Of a DNA stretch of 64,000 nt, positions 1 to 9,264 are shown piece after piece. The notes beneath the pieces were generated by a model. The model was not told the origin of the DNA. It was given only the letters and a program-made list of their open reading frames with translations, and did not search any database. A program made the translations under genes and the position numbers. The DNA is from Allotamlana fucoidanivorans (GTDB lineage Bacteria > Bacteroidota > Bacteroidia > Flavobacteriales > Flavobacteriaceae), in NCBI RefSeq assembly GCF_006265225.1, contig NZ_VDCS01000006.1:186001-250000 (forward strand), given 5' to 3'. Within the stretch, counting starts at the first letter, position 1, and every line of letters starts with the position of its first letter.

Positions 1-2054
1 AGTAAGACATCTCGGATGGATTTATTCCAAACAAAGGTTCCTTTGCCCATTTTATGTTCACCTTTTTCGAGATTACCCCAAATACGTTTGGTCAAATTTT
101 GATACTCGGTAACATTATCTACATTACTCAACATCGAGGTTTCTATTTTACCCACAACTGTTGCGCCTTGTTCTGCAAGTTTTACTATTTTTTTTAGTGC
201 TTTTAGTGATACAGGCGTTTTTTCGTCAATAACCAAAACCTTATAACTCATACCATCTGACAATACCAATTCGTTATTTTTGAATTCTAGTCTGCTTAAC
301 AAAACCTCTTCGTTACACTTATCATAATCGTAACCTTTACCTAAACTTTCGGGTGGATTTTTCATACCGTCCTCCCATTCAAATGCATCAGCTCCTGAGC
401 GTAAACCGTGCCCGTTATAAAACAGTACATCAGCAACAAACAAACCTTGTTGTAGCATATAAGAGCAACGTGAAAGATAATCAACAAAGGGTCTTGACTG
501 GTTCCACCACGTGTTGGTTCTATCAAAATGAGTACCTGCACTGTGTGTCAAACCAGGTACATCAGTAACCGAAGGACGATGCGAAAACGTGTGAAAGCAA
601 ATCCAATTGAGACCATCACAAAACGCCTGATCTGCAGCTGCTTTCATTTGAAAAGGAGAGACTTCCCAATTCGGCCCAACGGAAGTAAACGATTCAGCAA
701 ATACTTTTTTAATACCATAGGTATGTGCTGCTGTTGCCGCTTCACGCACCAAGAAACGCCCACTTGGTTTTTCTCTGTGCGGCGATGGCATCCAAAATTC
801 TCCCATAGCTACATCACACTTGCTCACACATTTTTTTAAATCGGCTTGGTATTGGTGCGGTCCTGCGGCTTCGGCATAAGATTCTAGTTTGTGTTCGTGT
901 GCAACTTCTTGTTGTCTTCCATAATGATTTTCTGAAATTAAATCACTAATCGTCAATCGAAAATCGTTTAAAAAATGTTCAGTTGTTTTATCAGATTCAA
1001 TATTTACTCCGATTAATGCAGGCATGTATTTCACAATATCATAACCTCGACGAGTTTCAAATTCTTCTGGGAAATGTTTTGTCCAGTTTGGGTCGCCAGC
1101 TTCCCAGCTATCACATTCTACGTATTTAAAAGCTTGTCTTTCCTCAGGACTCATCTCCTCTAGTAAGGTTCCCACGGTTTTTTGCCAATGCAAATCGAAA
1201 GCTTCTTTACTTAAATGGTCGATGTAAAAAACACCACCTAAATTACGTCCGGTTGGACGGTAACCAAAACGAATAATACGCCAATTTCCTTTAGGAGCAT
1301 TCCAGTTTAAATGGCCGTTTTCATCAAGCTTGTCGGTTATATTTATTATGTCGTTTATCGAAGGTGTTTTCTCCTCAAGAAAAGCCAAAATAGCAATGTC
1401 ATTGTAGAAGGCATTTTGTGCGTCTTTTACGGTTTGATTTTCTCGTTGTCTTTTTGTTTGAACAGGAAGTTTAGGTTTTGGAAATTTTTGGTTGATTCTA
1501 TTTCCTCCTTCAACCGATAGTTCACTCCAAACTAACTCTTGTTGCCCATAATTGGGAGTTACCCATGGCGCAGCACATCCTGCTGGACCAATAAACACAC
1601 CAAAGTCTAGCCCTAGTCTTCCAGCTTCAAGCGAGGCAAAACGTACCATATCCCGCCATGGCTTCGACCAGGTTTCTAGTTTTTCATTAGGCTGACTCAG
1701 ACTTCCGCCTTTGTATTCATCTGTAACTTCGTATCTGATTTTCGTAGTGTCAATGATGGTTTTCTTTTTCCATTTGTGGGGGCCAAAAGGACCTACACCA
1801 CCGTCTAACACCATACATCCGGATAAGCCTTTGGCTTTCATTTCTTCCAAATCACGCGTAATAGCTTCTTTGTTGGTGGGTGTTTGCAACCACCACCACC
1901 AAGCTTGAGGTCGTACTTCGTGCGGTGGGTTTTTGAAGTTTTCTTCAAGAGCTTGATTTTCTGAACCACTGAACTTCAATACTGTTTGGCATGGAAACAG
2001 GCATTGTATTAAACCAATACTTATTACAAAAAAAATAAAAGATTTATTTTTCAT
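1..2054 (-). CDS. GH106-type alpha-L-rhamnosidase, C-terminus cut by window edge
   Basis: An open reading frame begins with ATG at 2054 and stays open for 684 codons to the window edge. After a hydrophobic export signal comes a segment rich in proline and tryptophan (NPPHEVRP, then WWWW). It is followed by DLEEMKAKGLSGCMVLDGG, and later by FKYVECDSWEAGDPNW and AEAAG. This layout matches the GH106 rhamnosidase-like proteins at 10537, 13465 and 28611. Family knowledge suggests hydrolysis of terminal alpha-L-rhamnosyl residues in the periplasm. It would be the third gene of an operon with the sulfatase (34 bp upstream) and the GH78 enzyme. The signal peptide has cysteines at 18 and 22 but no clean lipobox, so lipidation is unclear. 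Substrate is inferred from context. Confidence 0.8.
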   Translation of the reverse strand, partial: MKNKSFIFFVISIGLIQCLFPCQTVLKFSGSENQALEENFKNPPHEVRPQAWWWWLQTPTNKEAITRDLEEMKAKGLSGCMVLDGGVGPFGPHKWKKKTIIDTTKIRYEVTDEYKGGSLSQPNEKLETWSKPWRDMVRFASLEAGRLGLDFGVFIGPAGCAAPWVTPNYGQQELVWSELSVEGGNRINQKFPKPKLPVQTKRQRENQTVKDAQNAFYNDIAILAFLEEKTPSINDIINITDKLDENGHLNWNAPKGNWRIIRFGYRPTGRNLGGVFYIDHLSKEAFDLHWQKTVGTLLEEMSPEERQAFKYVECDSWEAGDPNWTKHFPEEFETRRGYDIVKYMPALIGVNIESDKTTEHFLNDFRLTISDLISENHYGRQQEVAHEHKLESYAEAAGPHQYQADLKKCVSKCDVAMGEFWMPSPHREKPSGRFLVREAATAAHTYGIKKVFAESFTSVGPNWEVSPFQMKAAADQAFCDGLNWICFHTFSHRPSVTDVPGLTHSAGTHFDRTNTWWNQSRPFVDYLSRCSYMLQQGLFVADVLFYNGHGLRSGADAFEWEDGMKNPPESLGKGYDYDKCNEEVLLSRLEFKNNELVLSDGMSYKVLVIDEKTPVSLKALKKIVKLAEQGATVVGKIETSMLSNVDNVTEYQNLTKRIWGNLEKGEHKMGKGTFVWNKSIRDVL

Positions 2055-2088
2055 GAAAACTCAAAAATTAAGTAAATAATTATTTTTT

Positions 2089-3531
2089 TTAGTGTCTTTT
2101 TACCAATGGAAATTCCGCATGTTCAGTTCGCGAAGTATTCATCAGTTTTAGTAAGACTTCGGCTTTTTTAGGATGCTGTTCAGCAATGTTATTCATCTCA
2201 CTTACATCTTCATTTAAATTATAGAGTTCAATGGGCTTATCATGATATTTTACCGCTTTCCAATGATTTTGTCTTACGGCTTGAATAGGCCCTTTGCTTT
2301 CATTAAATTCCCAATACAGGTAATGATGTTGTGTTTGATTTTCAACATCTCCCAATAAGGTAGGCGCATAGGAAACGCCATCTATTTGATCATCTGAAGG
2401 TTCTAATCCAACCAATTCGCAGGCTGTGGGTAAAAAATCCCAAAAGGCAGAAATGTGATTGCTTGTGCTGCCCGCTTTAATGGTATTTGGCCAATACGCA
2501 ACAAATGGGGTATGAATGCCGCCTTCGTATAGATCGCGCTTACGTCCTTGAAAATCGCCATTGCTATTAAAAAATTCGTCTTTTACATTATCGTATTCAT
2601 GGCCGTTATCACTGGTAAACACAATTAGGGTATTCTTAGCAATACCAAGATCTTTTAATTGTTGCACTAAATCGCCAATATGTCTATCTAAAGTTGATAC
2701 CATAGCAGCATAGGTAACGTGCCCATCCTCATCATGACGGTAATGACCTGGATTCATTTGTCGTTTTGGCCAACCTAAGTTTTTGTATTGTTCCTTTTCC
2801 TCTTCAGGAATGGTTAATTCAAAATGCGGAATAGTATAAGCCAAATACAAAAAGAAAGGGTTTTGATGATTCTTATTTATGAATTCGGTAGCCTTTTCTG
2901 TGAACAAATACTGAATATGTTGCCCTTCTTTGGTTTGATGATTATTACCCTCTAAGGTTAATTTTTTATCATTTTCATAAATATATTCCGGATAATAATG
3001 ATGCGCCGGAGAATGTTGATTGAATCCATAGAAATAATCAAACCCTTGTTTATTTGGTAGGCCTTTATCTAAATTTTCAGCCAAACCCCATTTTCCAATA
3101 ATTCCTGTGGTATAACCTGCCCGCTTCAGTTCTTCGGCCACCGTTACATCTTCGTTATTTATGTCAACAGGTTTGCCACTTGCTGTCCATCTTGGGTTTC
3201 CTCTCACTGTGGCGTGCCCAGTATGTTTACCTGTCATCAATACCGCACGAGACGGCCCGCACACGGAAGACCCGGTATAATGATTGGTAAATACCATGCC
3301 ATTTTCGGCTAGTTTATCAATGTTTGGGGTTTTAATTTTGTCTTGACCGTTAAAACCTAAATCTCCATAACCCAAATCATCTGCTAGGATAAAAATAATG
3401 TTTGGTTTTTGAGCTACATTTTGATTTTCAACAAACGCTGTTTGATTTTTCACTTGCTTAGTCTTGCAACCCAATATGCTTATGGCAAGTGCCACAAAAA
3501 GGATTTTACAAGTTATTTTTAGTGGTTTCAT
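2089..3531 (-). CDS. S1-type sulfatase, lipoprotein
   Basis: This 480-residue protein has a lipoprotein signal (SILGC, Cys22). The family-S1 metal-site start PNIIFILADDLGYGD follows, then the formylglycine motif CGPSR at Cys91 with the RAVLMTG continuation. FTSDNGHE supplies the second Asp-Asn metal pair. S1 sulfatases remove sulfate esters after the Cys is converted to formylglycine by an anaerobic or FGE-type maturase, which is not in this window. The protein should sit in the periplasm on a membrane anchor. It lies between a GH78 and a GH106 gene (41-bp and 34-bp gaps), so desulfation before rhamnose removal is a reasonable inference. The sulfate position attacked cannot be read from the sequence. 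Confidence 0.93.
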   Translation of the reverse strand: MKPLKITCKILFVALAISILGCKTKQVKNQTAFVENQNVAQKPNIIFILADDLGYGDLGFNGQDKIKTPNIDKLAENGMVFTNHYTGSSVCGPSRAVLMTGKHTGHATVRGNPRWTASGKPVDINNEDVTVAEELKRAGYTTGIIGKWGLAENLDKGLPNKQGFDYFYGFNQHSPAHHYYPEYIYENDKKLTLEGNNHQTKEGQHIQYLFTEKATEFINKNHQNPFFLYLAYTIPHFELTIPEEEKEQYKNLGWPKRQMNPGHYRHDEDGHVTYAAMVSTLDRHIGDLVQQLKDLGIAKNTLIVFTSDNGHEYDNVKDEFFNSNGDFQGRKRDLYEGGIHTPFVAYWPNTIKAGSTSNHISAFWDFLPTACELVGLEPSDDQIDGVSYAPTLLGDVENQTQHHYLYWEFNESKGPIQAVRQNHWKAVKYHDKPIELYNLNEDVSEMNNIAEQHPKKAEVLLKLMNTSRTEHAEFPLVKRH

Positions 3532-3572
3532 TGTGAGTTATTTTTCCTACTTCAGAATTAAAACAAAAAGAT

Positions 3573-5954
3573 TTATTGGTACTCAGCTTTCAAATTCCAA
3601 GCACCTGATGACACCTTAAATTTCAGAAATTGCGCATCATTATCAATAAATTCTAATCCTGAAAATTTCTTTTTTGATGTTCCATTTTTCCAAACAATTT
3701 TACCATTTATTTCAACAGTACTTATTTGTTTTTCAGCTTTTGGAATGCCAATAATAGCCGAAGTTTGTTCCGGAGATTCTAAATCTAATTGATAGGAATG
3801 ATTTGTTTTATGCATTTGAATAACAATATCTCCTTTTACTGTTGGAATTGTTTTTTCTATTGATTTAAAATGTACTAATGTTGGCAAAATTTGAAATTCG
3901 CTCCAAGCCTCCTTAGTTGTCTCAACACCGGCTACATATTTTGACAATATGGTATTAGACCCATTCCAGGCGTGGTTATAACTTCCTTTGTTTCCAAATT
4001 TTTCGTAAAGTGTGGTCATACCTTCTTGGTCTACCTGACTTTGATACATCTCTTTCATGCGTTGTAAGGAAGCTTTTGGGCGTCCTGCAATAAACATGGC
4101 CTCTTCAGCCATCCATTCAAAATGCGGACTAGAAAAACGGTTCGGAATTAACACATTATCTACAATTTGATTGTAATATTCTGGGTTTGAAATTCCCGAG
4201 ATAATGGCAATAGCATTCGCCCTATCATCCTTAAATTTTTCTGGATTGCTACTATAGAAACCATTTTTCCAAAACTTTTTTTCGTAAGCGCCTTTCATGG
4301 AAATCATGCGTTTTTTATACCATTTTACATGTGCATCTTCTCCTAAAACTTCTGCCATTTTTTTGGCTTCTCTTAAAGCTAAATAATAGAATGCCATTTG
4401 AATAGGTTGCTCATCAATAGTACCTTTTACGCCCCAATCCAGCCAATTCCAAGAATCTGGACTTTTACTTTTTCTATATTCTGGAAGTCCGTTTTCCTTC
4501 ATAGGAAATAAATCTAAATACCTGAATAAATAAGGATATACAATCTCAAGGGTTTCTTTATCACCTGTATTCAAGTAATATGGCCAAACCACTTGAGCAA
4601 TAAACTGTAAACTTTGACATACCAACTCACGCACACGTAATGGCCCTAAAGCACCAATTACATCATTCTCATTAAAGTAAACCGTTTGTAAAATAGCTTT
4701 TTTTAAGAGTTGACGACCGGCATTGTCCATAGCGTAAAACAAATATCCTGTTTGGTCTGCCACATCGCCAATCCACAACGCACGCTCACGGTCTGGGCAA
4801 TCCATAAAATTATCACGAGCACAAACAAAAAGTGTATTGTTCCCCATATCCCACAAACGGTTGTAAAAAGGATCGTCTACTTTAAAACTACCTGCCATTT
4901 CACCTACGCTCATCCAGCGGTATTTCAAAGCTTTTACTTTTACACCTGCAGGAATTGTATATTGCACTTCATGCCCATTAAACCAAGAAAAACTCTCAAA
5001 AGCTTGAGTACCTCCTTTAGTTATATAAGTGGCATGTATTTTATTAAGTCTATTATCTGTAGTAATAAAAATAGTATCTCCAGCTTTGGCTTCAATTTCC
5101 AAAAAAGCCGTTACCTGTTTATTAAAAGGCAACTTACATTTTATGGTTTGTCCTTCACTTGTGAATGGCAACTTTAGCTCAGCATGATTTGCATAATTTA
5201 CTAAACCATGATTCACCAAATGCGGTACAATATTTTTTTCTATGTTATACCAAGGTGCAACACCTACTTTTCCCTTTTCTGAAGCAGTCGTCCAATCAGT
5301 ATCATTAAAACTTGGTGTATACCAAGCTTTATCTGACCAATCGTTTAAAGCTATAGAAGCATTAAACTTTACGGCGTATTGCACTAAAGATTTACTAGCT
5401 GGTTCTATAGTATTATCATAGCCTGGATGTTGTAAAACTTTCCAACTAGCGTCTGAAACTAAATGCTGATTCCCTATTTCTGAAGAAAATAATAAACCAC
5501 CTTTTCCACTATCAATGTGGGTACCTTTGTGCGTTTCTCTTCCCCAAAACCATACTAAAACAGCAATGGTATTTTTTCCTTTTTTTAAATACGGTTGAAT
5601 ATTTACGGTTTCGTACCATGAATTTGCTGGCGTTATTTTTTCTTTTCGGTTCCATTCGCCAGCTTGACTTGGTCCTCTTGATAATCCGCCCTCAAAAATT
5701 ACCATTTCTCCATTTACCCAAAGCCAAAATTTGCTATCTACAGAAATATGAGCTTCAACTTTTTCTGGAATTTCATCGATAGAAATAGTCTTTCTAAAAC
5801 TCATCCAAGTATTTGAAGGACTATCTTCTTGTTGCCAAATCCATTGGGCATTATCCCAGTTAGGATTCGTAGCAAAAGTTGTTGTACTGATGATTAAAAT
5901 AAGGAGTTTAAAAATGTTTGATAACCATTGATTTTGTTGAAGTTTAATCGACAT
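3573..5954 (-). CDS. GH78 alpha-L-rhamnosidase
   Basis: This 793-residue protein has a type I signal peptide (cleavage near residue 28). An N-terminal beta-sandwich region follows (NAQWIW, FRKTISI, VDSKFWLWVNG), typical of the accessory domain of GH78 enzymes. The (alpha/alpha)6 catalytic region carries DCPDRERALWIGD at 385-397, the family signature that contains the catalytic acidic residues. GSYNHAWNGSN lies near the end, before a C-terminal beta domain. It should hydrolyse alpha-L-rhamnosides in the periplasm. It is the first gene of an operon with the sulfatase and GH106 downstream. An operator (6031-6045) lies about 76 bp before its ATG. The DCPDRERALW variant differs from DCPHRER in the GH78 at 16703, which suggests a different subgroup. 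Confidence 0.9.
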   Translation of the reverse strand: MSIKLQQNQWLSNIFKLLILIISTTTFATNPNWDNAQWIWQQEDSPSNTWMSFRKTISIDEIPEKVEAHISVDSKFWLWVNGEMVIFEGGLSRGPSQAGEWNRKEKITPANSWYETVNIQPYLKKGKNTIAVLVWFWGRETHKGTHIDSGKGGLLFSSEIGNQHLVSDASWKVLQHPGYDNTIEPASKSLVQYAVKFNASIALNDWSDKAWYTPSFNDTDWTTASEKGKVGVAPWYNIEKNIVPHLVNHGLVNYANHAELKLPFTSEGQTIKCKLPFNKQVTAFLEIEAKAGDTIFITTDNRLNKIHATYITKGGTQAFESFSWFNGHEVQYTIPAGVKVKALKYRWMSVGEMAGSFKVDDPFYNRLWDMGNNTLFVCARDNFMDCPDRERALWIGDVADQTGYLFYAMDNAGRQLLKKAILQTVYFNENDVIGALGPLRVRELVCQSLQFIAQVVWPYYLNTGDKETLEIVYPYLFRYLDLFPMKENGLPEYRKSKSPDSWNWLDWGVKGTIDEQPIQMAFYYLALREAKKMAEVLGEDAHVKWYKKRMISMKGAYEKKFWKNGFYSSNPEKFKDDRANAIAIISGISNPEYYNQIVDNVLIPNRFSSPHFEWMAEEAMFIAGRPKASLQRMKEMYQSQVDQEGMTTLYEKFGNKGSYNHAWNGSNTILSKYVAGVETTKEAWSEFQILPTLVHFKSIEKTIPTVKGDIVIQMHKTNHSYQLDLESPEQTSAIIGIPKAEKQISTVEINGKIVWKNGTSKKKFSGLEFIDNDAQFLKFKVSSGAWNLKAEYQ

Positions 5955-6030
5955 TATTTAGAGGTTTGTTGTTAATTAATTTATGTTTTTAAAGGAAACG
6001 GAAAAATACGTATCCCTTCCATGATACTTA

Positions 6031-6045
6031 TCCTGTGTTGTCATG
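6031..6045 (-). promoter_or_regulatory. Operator site 1 (direct repeat) before the GH78 operon
   Basis: On the plus strand this reads TCCTG-TGTTG-TCATG, with half-sites 10 bp apart. It is one of ten sites with an invariant first TCCTG. It lies about 76 bp before the ATG at 5954. A -7-like TATTTTTC lies between it and the gene. Confidence 0.65.
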
Positions 6046-6187
6046 GAATAGTGTAAAAATTTACTATTTATTATAGGAATTTAGCCTTCCAATAGCTCTG
6101 TTCTTTTTAGATGTAATGCCACAATAATCCTACTTTAAACTGCACATAAATCTAAACTTAAGACTGATATAAAACTATACCAAAGCT

Positions 6188-6233
6188 TCTCAGTTTTAGT
6201 TAAAACAGGTAATTATTCAACCTAAAACTGAGA
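6188..6233 (-). terminator. Inverted repeat after the isomerase gene
   Basis: A 12-bp perfect inverted repeat (6188-6199 and 6222-6233) surrounds a 22-nt loop, 14 bp after the stop of the isomerase gene. No T-run follows directly, so it may be an mRNA 3'-end structure and not a classic terminator. Confidence 0.45.
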
Positions 6234-6246
6234 CTGTTTATTAACC

Positions 6247-7659
6247 CTAGCAAATCCTAACTACTCTTAAGTTAAGTAAACTCCCCAATTTCTCAATTTT
6301 ATTAGCAATATGCCCCACACCGATAGCACAATGATGGGATGGTCCTTGTTTGGACCATTCGTTCATAAAAGCTCTAGCCCCAATTGAAAAGCGGTAACGA
6401 CTATTAGTATTTCCAATATGTAGAACAGGCCCTTCAACAGATTCGCCTTCAGCTACTAGTAAGAACACATCGTCTTTTCCTTCTACAACTGATAATAAGG
6501 TTACAGGGCCATGCTTCACAGTCATTTGAATGGATAAGCCTTTTCCGGGTTTACCGTGATACACCGGTAATGGTACTAACTGTACATTGCCTTCGGCAAT
6601 AGCAAAATGTGCAGGGCCATCATGACCAAGCATAACAATATCATCATTAAAATCCATGGCATAAAATTCAGAGAACGAACCACCAACACCAAAAGCATCC
6701 ATGATTTTCATGGCTTGGGCATTTTTTACTTCATACTCACCAGCAACAGGCACATTTTTTCCGGTAAGCAACGTATTTCCTGCGATGACAGATGTTACTA
6801 TATTTTCATATTCGTTAGCCGTTTCGCCTTCATAATAATAAGCCATAGAGCCCAAATTATGGTTTTCAACCAATTTGTCTAGAGCTATTGATGTTTTTGC
6901 TGCTCGAACTAATTCGGATTGTTCACAAGCATCTATAACCTGGAAGGTGCTTTGGAATTCCTTTATTTTCTCTTCCACGTCAGCATCGGTCACAGCATCA
7001 CGATATTTCTTTACCTCACACATTTCTAAAATTTCGATATGTGTGCCAAAAGCAGCTGATTGCTTTGTTAAATCTGAATATACATCTAACATACCACAGT
7101 AATAATGTCCTAAAACCCCTAGCCTATTATTTGCCATTACCTTAGCAACATTTGCTGCATCAATCCAATCTTGAATATCATCCCAAACAGCTGATTCATC
7201 TAAATACCCAGTAACAAATTCATAATCTATTCCTGAACGGTTGAACACGTTGGCCAACTCTGGCACTGAACAGGCTTGACAATGGGCTAGCCATTCTCCG
7301 GTCATCACTCCTCTATCTCCCAGTTTGTTGAAACTCTCGTAGTCAATAGCGGCAACCGGCTGAATATTTAAAATAATGGTCGGACATTTTAATTTTTGAA
7401 CTACAGGTAACACCGTTGATGATAAGGCATAGGTAGACACATACAAAAACAATATGTCGATATCTTCTTTTTTTAGAATTTCCGCTTTATCCCTTGCTAC
7501 TTGAGGTGCATCTACCAAACCTACATTAATTACTTCGGCACCAAAACCTTCCATCTTATCTGCTATTTGTTGCTGATAGCCCTCCAATCGTTCTAATAAA
7601 CCTTCAAACTGTGGCCAATAGGTGTCTAAACCAATACCAAATAATCCTACTTTTATCAT
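6247..7659 (-). CDS. L-arabinose/L-fucose isomerase-family protein
   Basis: This 470-residue protein has no signal peptide, so it should be cytosolic. It begins MIKVGLFGIGLDTYWPQFEG. Further motifs are IDILFLYVSTYALSS, GVMTGEWLAHCQACSVPEL, RLGVLGHYYCGMLDVYSD and EMCEVKKYRD. This pattern is that of the COG2160-like aldose/ketose isomerases related to L-arabinose and L-fucose isomerase. Such enzymes interconvert an aldose and its ketose using a divalent metal. Here the likely substrate is a monomer released from the glycan, but rhamnose, xylose and a uronate cannot be told apart by inspection. No operator lies directly upstream. It is 109 bp from the next gene in the same direction, so it may be transcribed with the operon starting at 19993. 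Confidence 0.7.
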   Translation of the reverse strand: MIKVGLFGIGLDTYWPQFEGLLERLEGYQQQIADKMEGFGAEVINVGLVDAPQVARDKAEILKKEDIDILFLYVSTYALSSTVLPVVQKLKCPTIILNIQPVAAIDYESFNKLGDRGVMTGEWLAHCQACSVPELANVFNRSGIDYEFVTGYLDESAVWDDIQDWIDAANVAKVMANNRLGVLGHYYCGMLDVYSDLTKQSAAFGTHIEILEMCEVKKYRDAVTDADVEEKIKEFQSTFQVIDACEQSELVRAAKTSIALDKLVENHNLGSMAYYYEGETANEYENIVTSVIAGNTLLTGKNVPVAGEYEVKNAQAMKIMDAFGVGGSFSEFYAMDFNDDIVMLGHDGPAHFAIAEGNVQLVPLPVYHGKPGKGLSIQMTVKHGPVTLLSVVEGKDDVFLLVAEGESVEGPVLHIGNTNSRYRFSIGARAFMNEWSKQGPSHHCAIGVGHIANKIEKLGSLLNLRVVRIC

Positions 7660-7768
7660 TTATTTATTATTTAAAACTTTATCTACATTTTTTTTATCTA
7701 AATGTAATTAACCTACTCCTAAGTGTTATATCAGTATTATATACTAATAATACAGCTAATAGAATAAT

Positions 7769-9232
7769 CTATTTTTTATTAGATGCGTCTAACTTAGAAT
7801 GTAACTCATTCTTTAACTCATTGACTAACTCTATATGTTCCTCAGCTACATTTTTGGTTTCTTTTTCTGCTGTTGTATGATCATATAACTCTACAAATCC
7901 ATCTTTATGGAGCGTCATTCTATGCGTTAATGTTCTAATCGTTGAAGCATTATTATTGTAAGCTATAACGTCGTGCCCAAGAGTATTCGGTGATTCTAAT
8001 ATATTTTTTAGCGACACACCGTGACAATACCCCGGAATTTCAATTCCAGCTAGATCACATAAAGTTGGGAAGATGTCTACTGTTTCCACAATAGCATTTG
8101 TATTTGCACCTTTATTTATCATTGTTGGATAATGAATTACTAAAGGAGCATGTAACGATTCCTCAAACAAACTGTGTTTTCCCCAAATGGCATGTTCGCC
8201 TAAGTGCCAGCCATGATCTCCCCAAAGGACAACTATAGTGTTTTTATCAGCTCCCGTTCTTTTCAATTCTGCAAGAATTTTTCCTACTTGAGCATCTGCA
8301 TAACTTACACATGCAGCATAATGACGACGTACTTCATTGGCAAAATTGGCATCTCTGTTTGGATTTTTTCCCCAACTATTGTACTTCATAAATTCACCCG
8401 AACCATGCCAGGTGGTTTTTCCTTTTGGTTTTTGAGGATGCTTTATATCTGGAAAATCCACGCCATCATATTGATCATAGTACTTTTTTGGTGCACCAAA
8501 AGGCAAGTGTGGTTTTATAATTCCAACAGCTAGAAAAAATGGCCCCTTCCTACTATTGGCAAGTGTTTTTAATTGATGGATAGTTTCATCTGTAATGGCT
8601 CCGTCTGGATAAATATTATCATCTCCTTCTATGGTCTCAAACACATCCATATCTCCCGATTTCACTCTAATTTGTCCATTAGCCAAGCCATGCATCATAC
8701 CACGTGGATGTTTCCATTCTGCAACTGGTATCAAATGTTTATCCCAGGCATTGGGCATTTCAATTTTAGTGCTATCATTCCAATTCTTACCACCTCTTCC
8801 TCCTGGATGATGAGATACTTTCCCTACAGAAACAGTTGTATAGCCATGCGATTTGAACCACTCTGGCATACTTCTATCTAATTCCTGTATACCTTCGTTT
8901 ATTTTTTTTGCTCTTTGAAAAAGTGCATTATTTCCTGCTGGCCCATATTGTCCTGTTAACAAAGTGTATCTAGATGGTCCACAACTTGGAGAGTTCACGA
9001 AATGCTTTTGGAATCTAATGCCTTTTTCCGCTAAAGCATCGATATTAGGAGAACTAATATACTTTGCTCCAAAACTCTTTAACTCTGGGCGAAGGTCATC
9101 TACACAAATGAGTAGTATATTAGGTTTTTGATCAATTTTTTCTTGTTGACAATTCGTCAAGAAGAAAAAAAATAACATTACAAAAAAAATAGGTGCTATT
9201 TTTTTTTCTATCACTATTCTATTTTTTATCAT
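7769..9232 (-). CDS. S1-type sulfatase, iduronate-2-sulfatase-like lipoprotein
   Basis: This 487-residue protein has a lipoprotein signal (FLTNC, Cys28). [19 protein letters not shown] follows, the opening typical of iduronate-2-sulfatase-like S1 enzymes. The formylglycine motif is CGPSR at Cys84 with [23 protein letters not shown] carries the Asp-His metal and sulfate-binding residues. A similar iduronate-type enzyme fits ulvan, which contains iduronate and rhamnose-3-sulfate, but S1 subfamily membership alone does not fix the substrate. The gap to the enolase-superfamily gene upstream is 32 bp, consistent with one transcript. Confidence 0.92.
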   Translation of the reverse strand: MIKNRIVIEKKIAPIFFVMLFFFFLTNCQQEKIDQKPNILLICVDDLRPELKSFGAKYISSPNIDALAEKGIRFQKHFVNSPSCGPSRYTLLTGQYGPAGNNALFQRAKKINEGIQELDRSMPEWFKSHGYTTVSVGKVSHHPGGRGGKNWNDSTKIEMPNAWDKHLIPVAEWKHPRGMMHGLANGQIRVKSGDMDVFETIEGDDNIYPDGAITDETIHQLKTLANSRKGPFFLAVGIIKPHLPFGAPKKYYDQYDGVDFPDIKHPQKPKGKTTWHGSGEFMKYNSWGKNPNRDANFANEVRRHYAACVSYADAQVGKILAELKRTGADKNTIVVLWGDHGWHLGEHAIWGKHSLFEESLHAPLVIHYPTMINKGANTNAIVETVDIFPTLCDLAGIEIPGYCHGVSLKNILESPNTLGHDVIAYNNNASTIRTLTHRMTLHKDGFVELYDHTTAEKETKNVAEEHIELVNELKNELHSKLDASNKK

Positions 9233-9264
9233 TTTAAACAGTCTACTAAAAATTTATATTTACA

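Noticed and set aside
1575-1590. Single TCCTG in the first GH106 gene
   Set aside because: It lies in coding sequence and lacks a second half-site 10 bp away.
4710-5177. 155-residue frame antisense to the GH78 gene, and many similar short frames opposite long genes
   Set aside because: They lie entirely within well-supported genes on the other strand and have no domain features.
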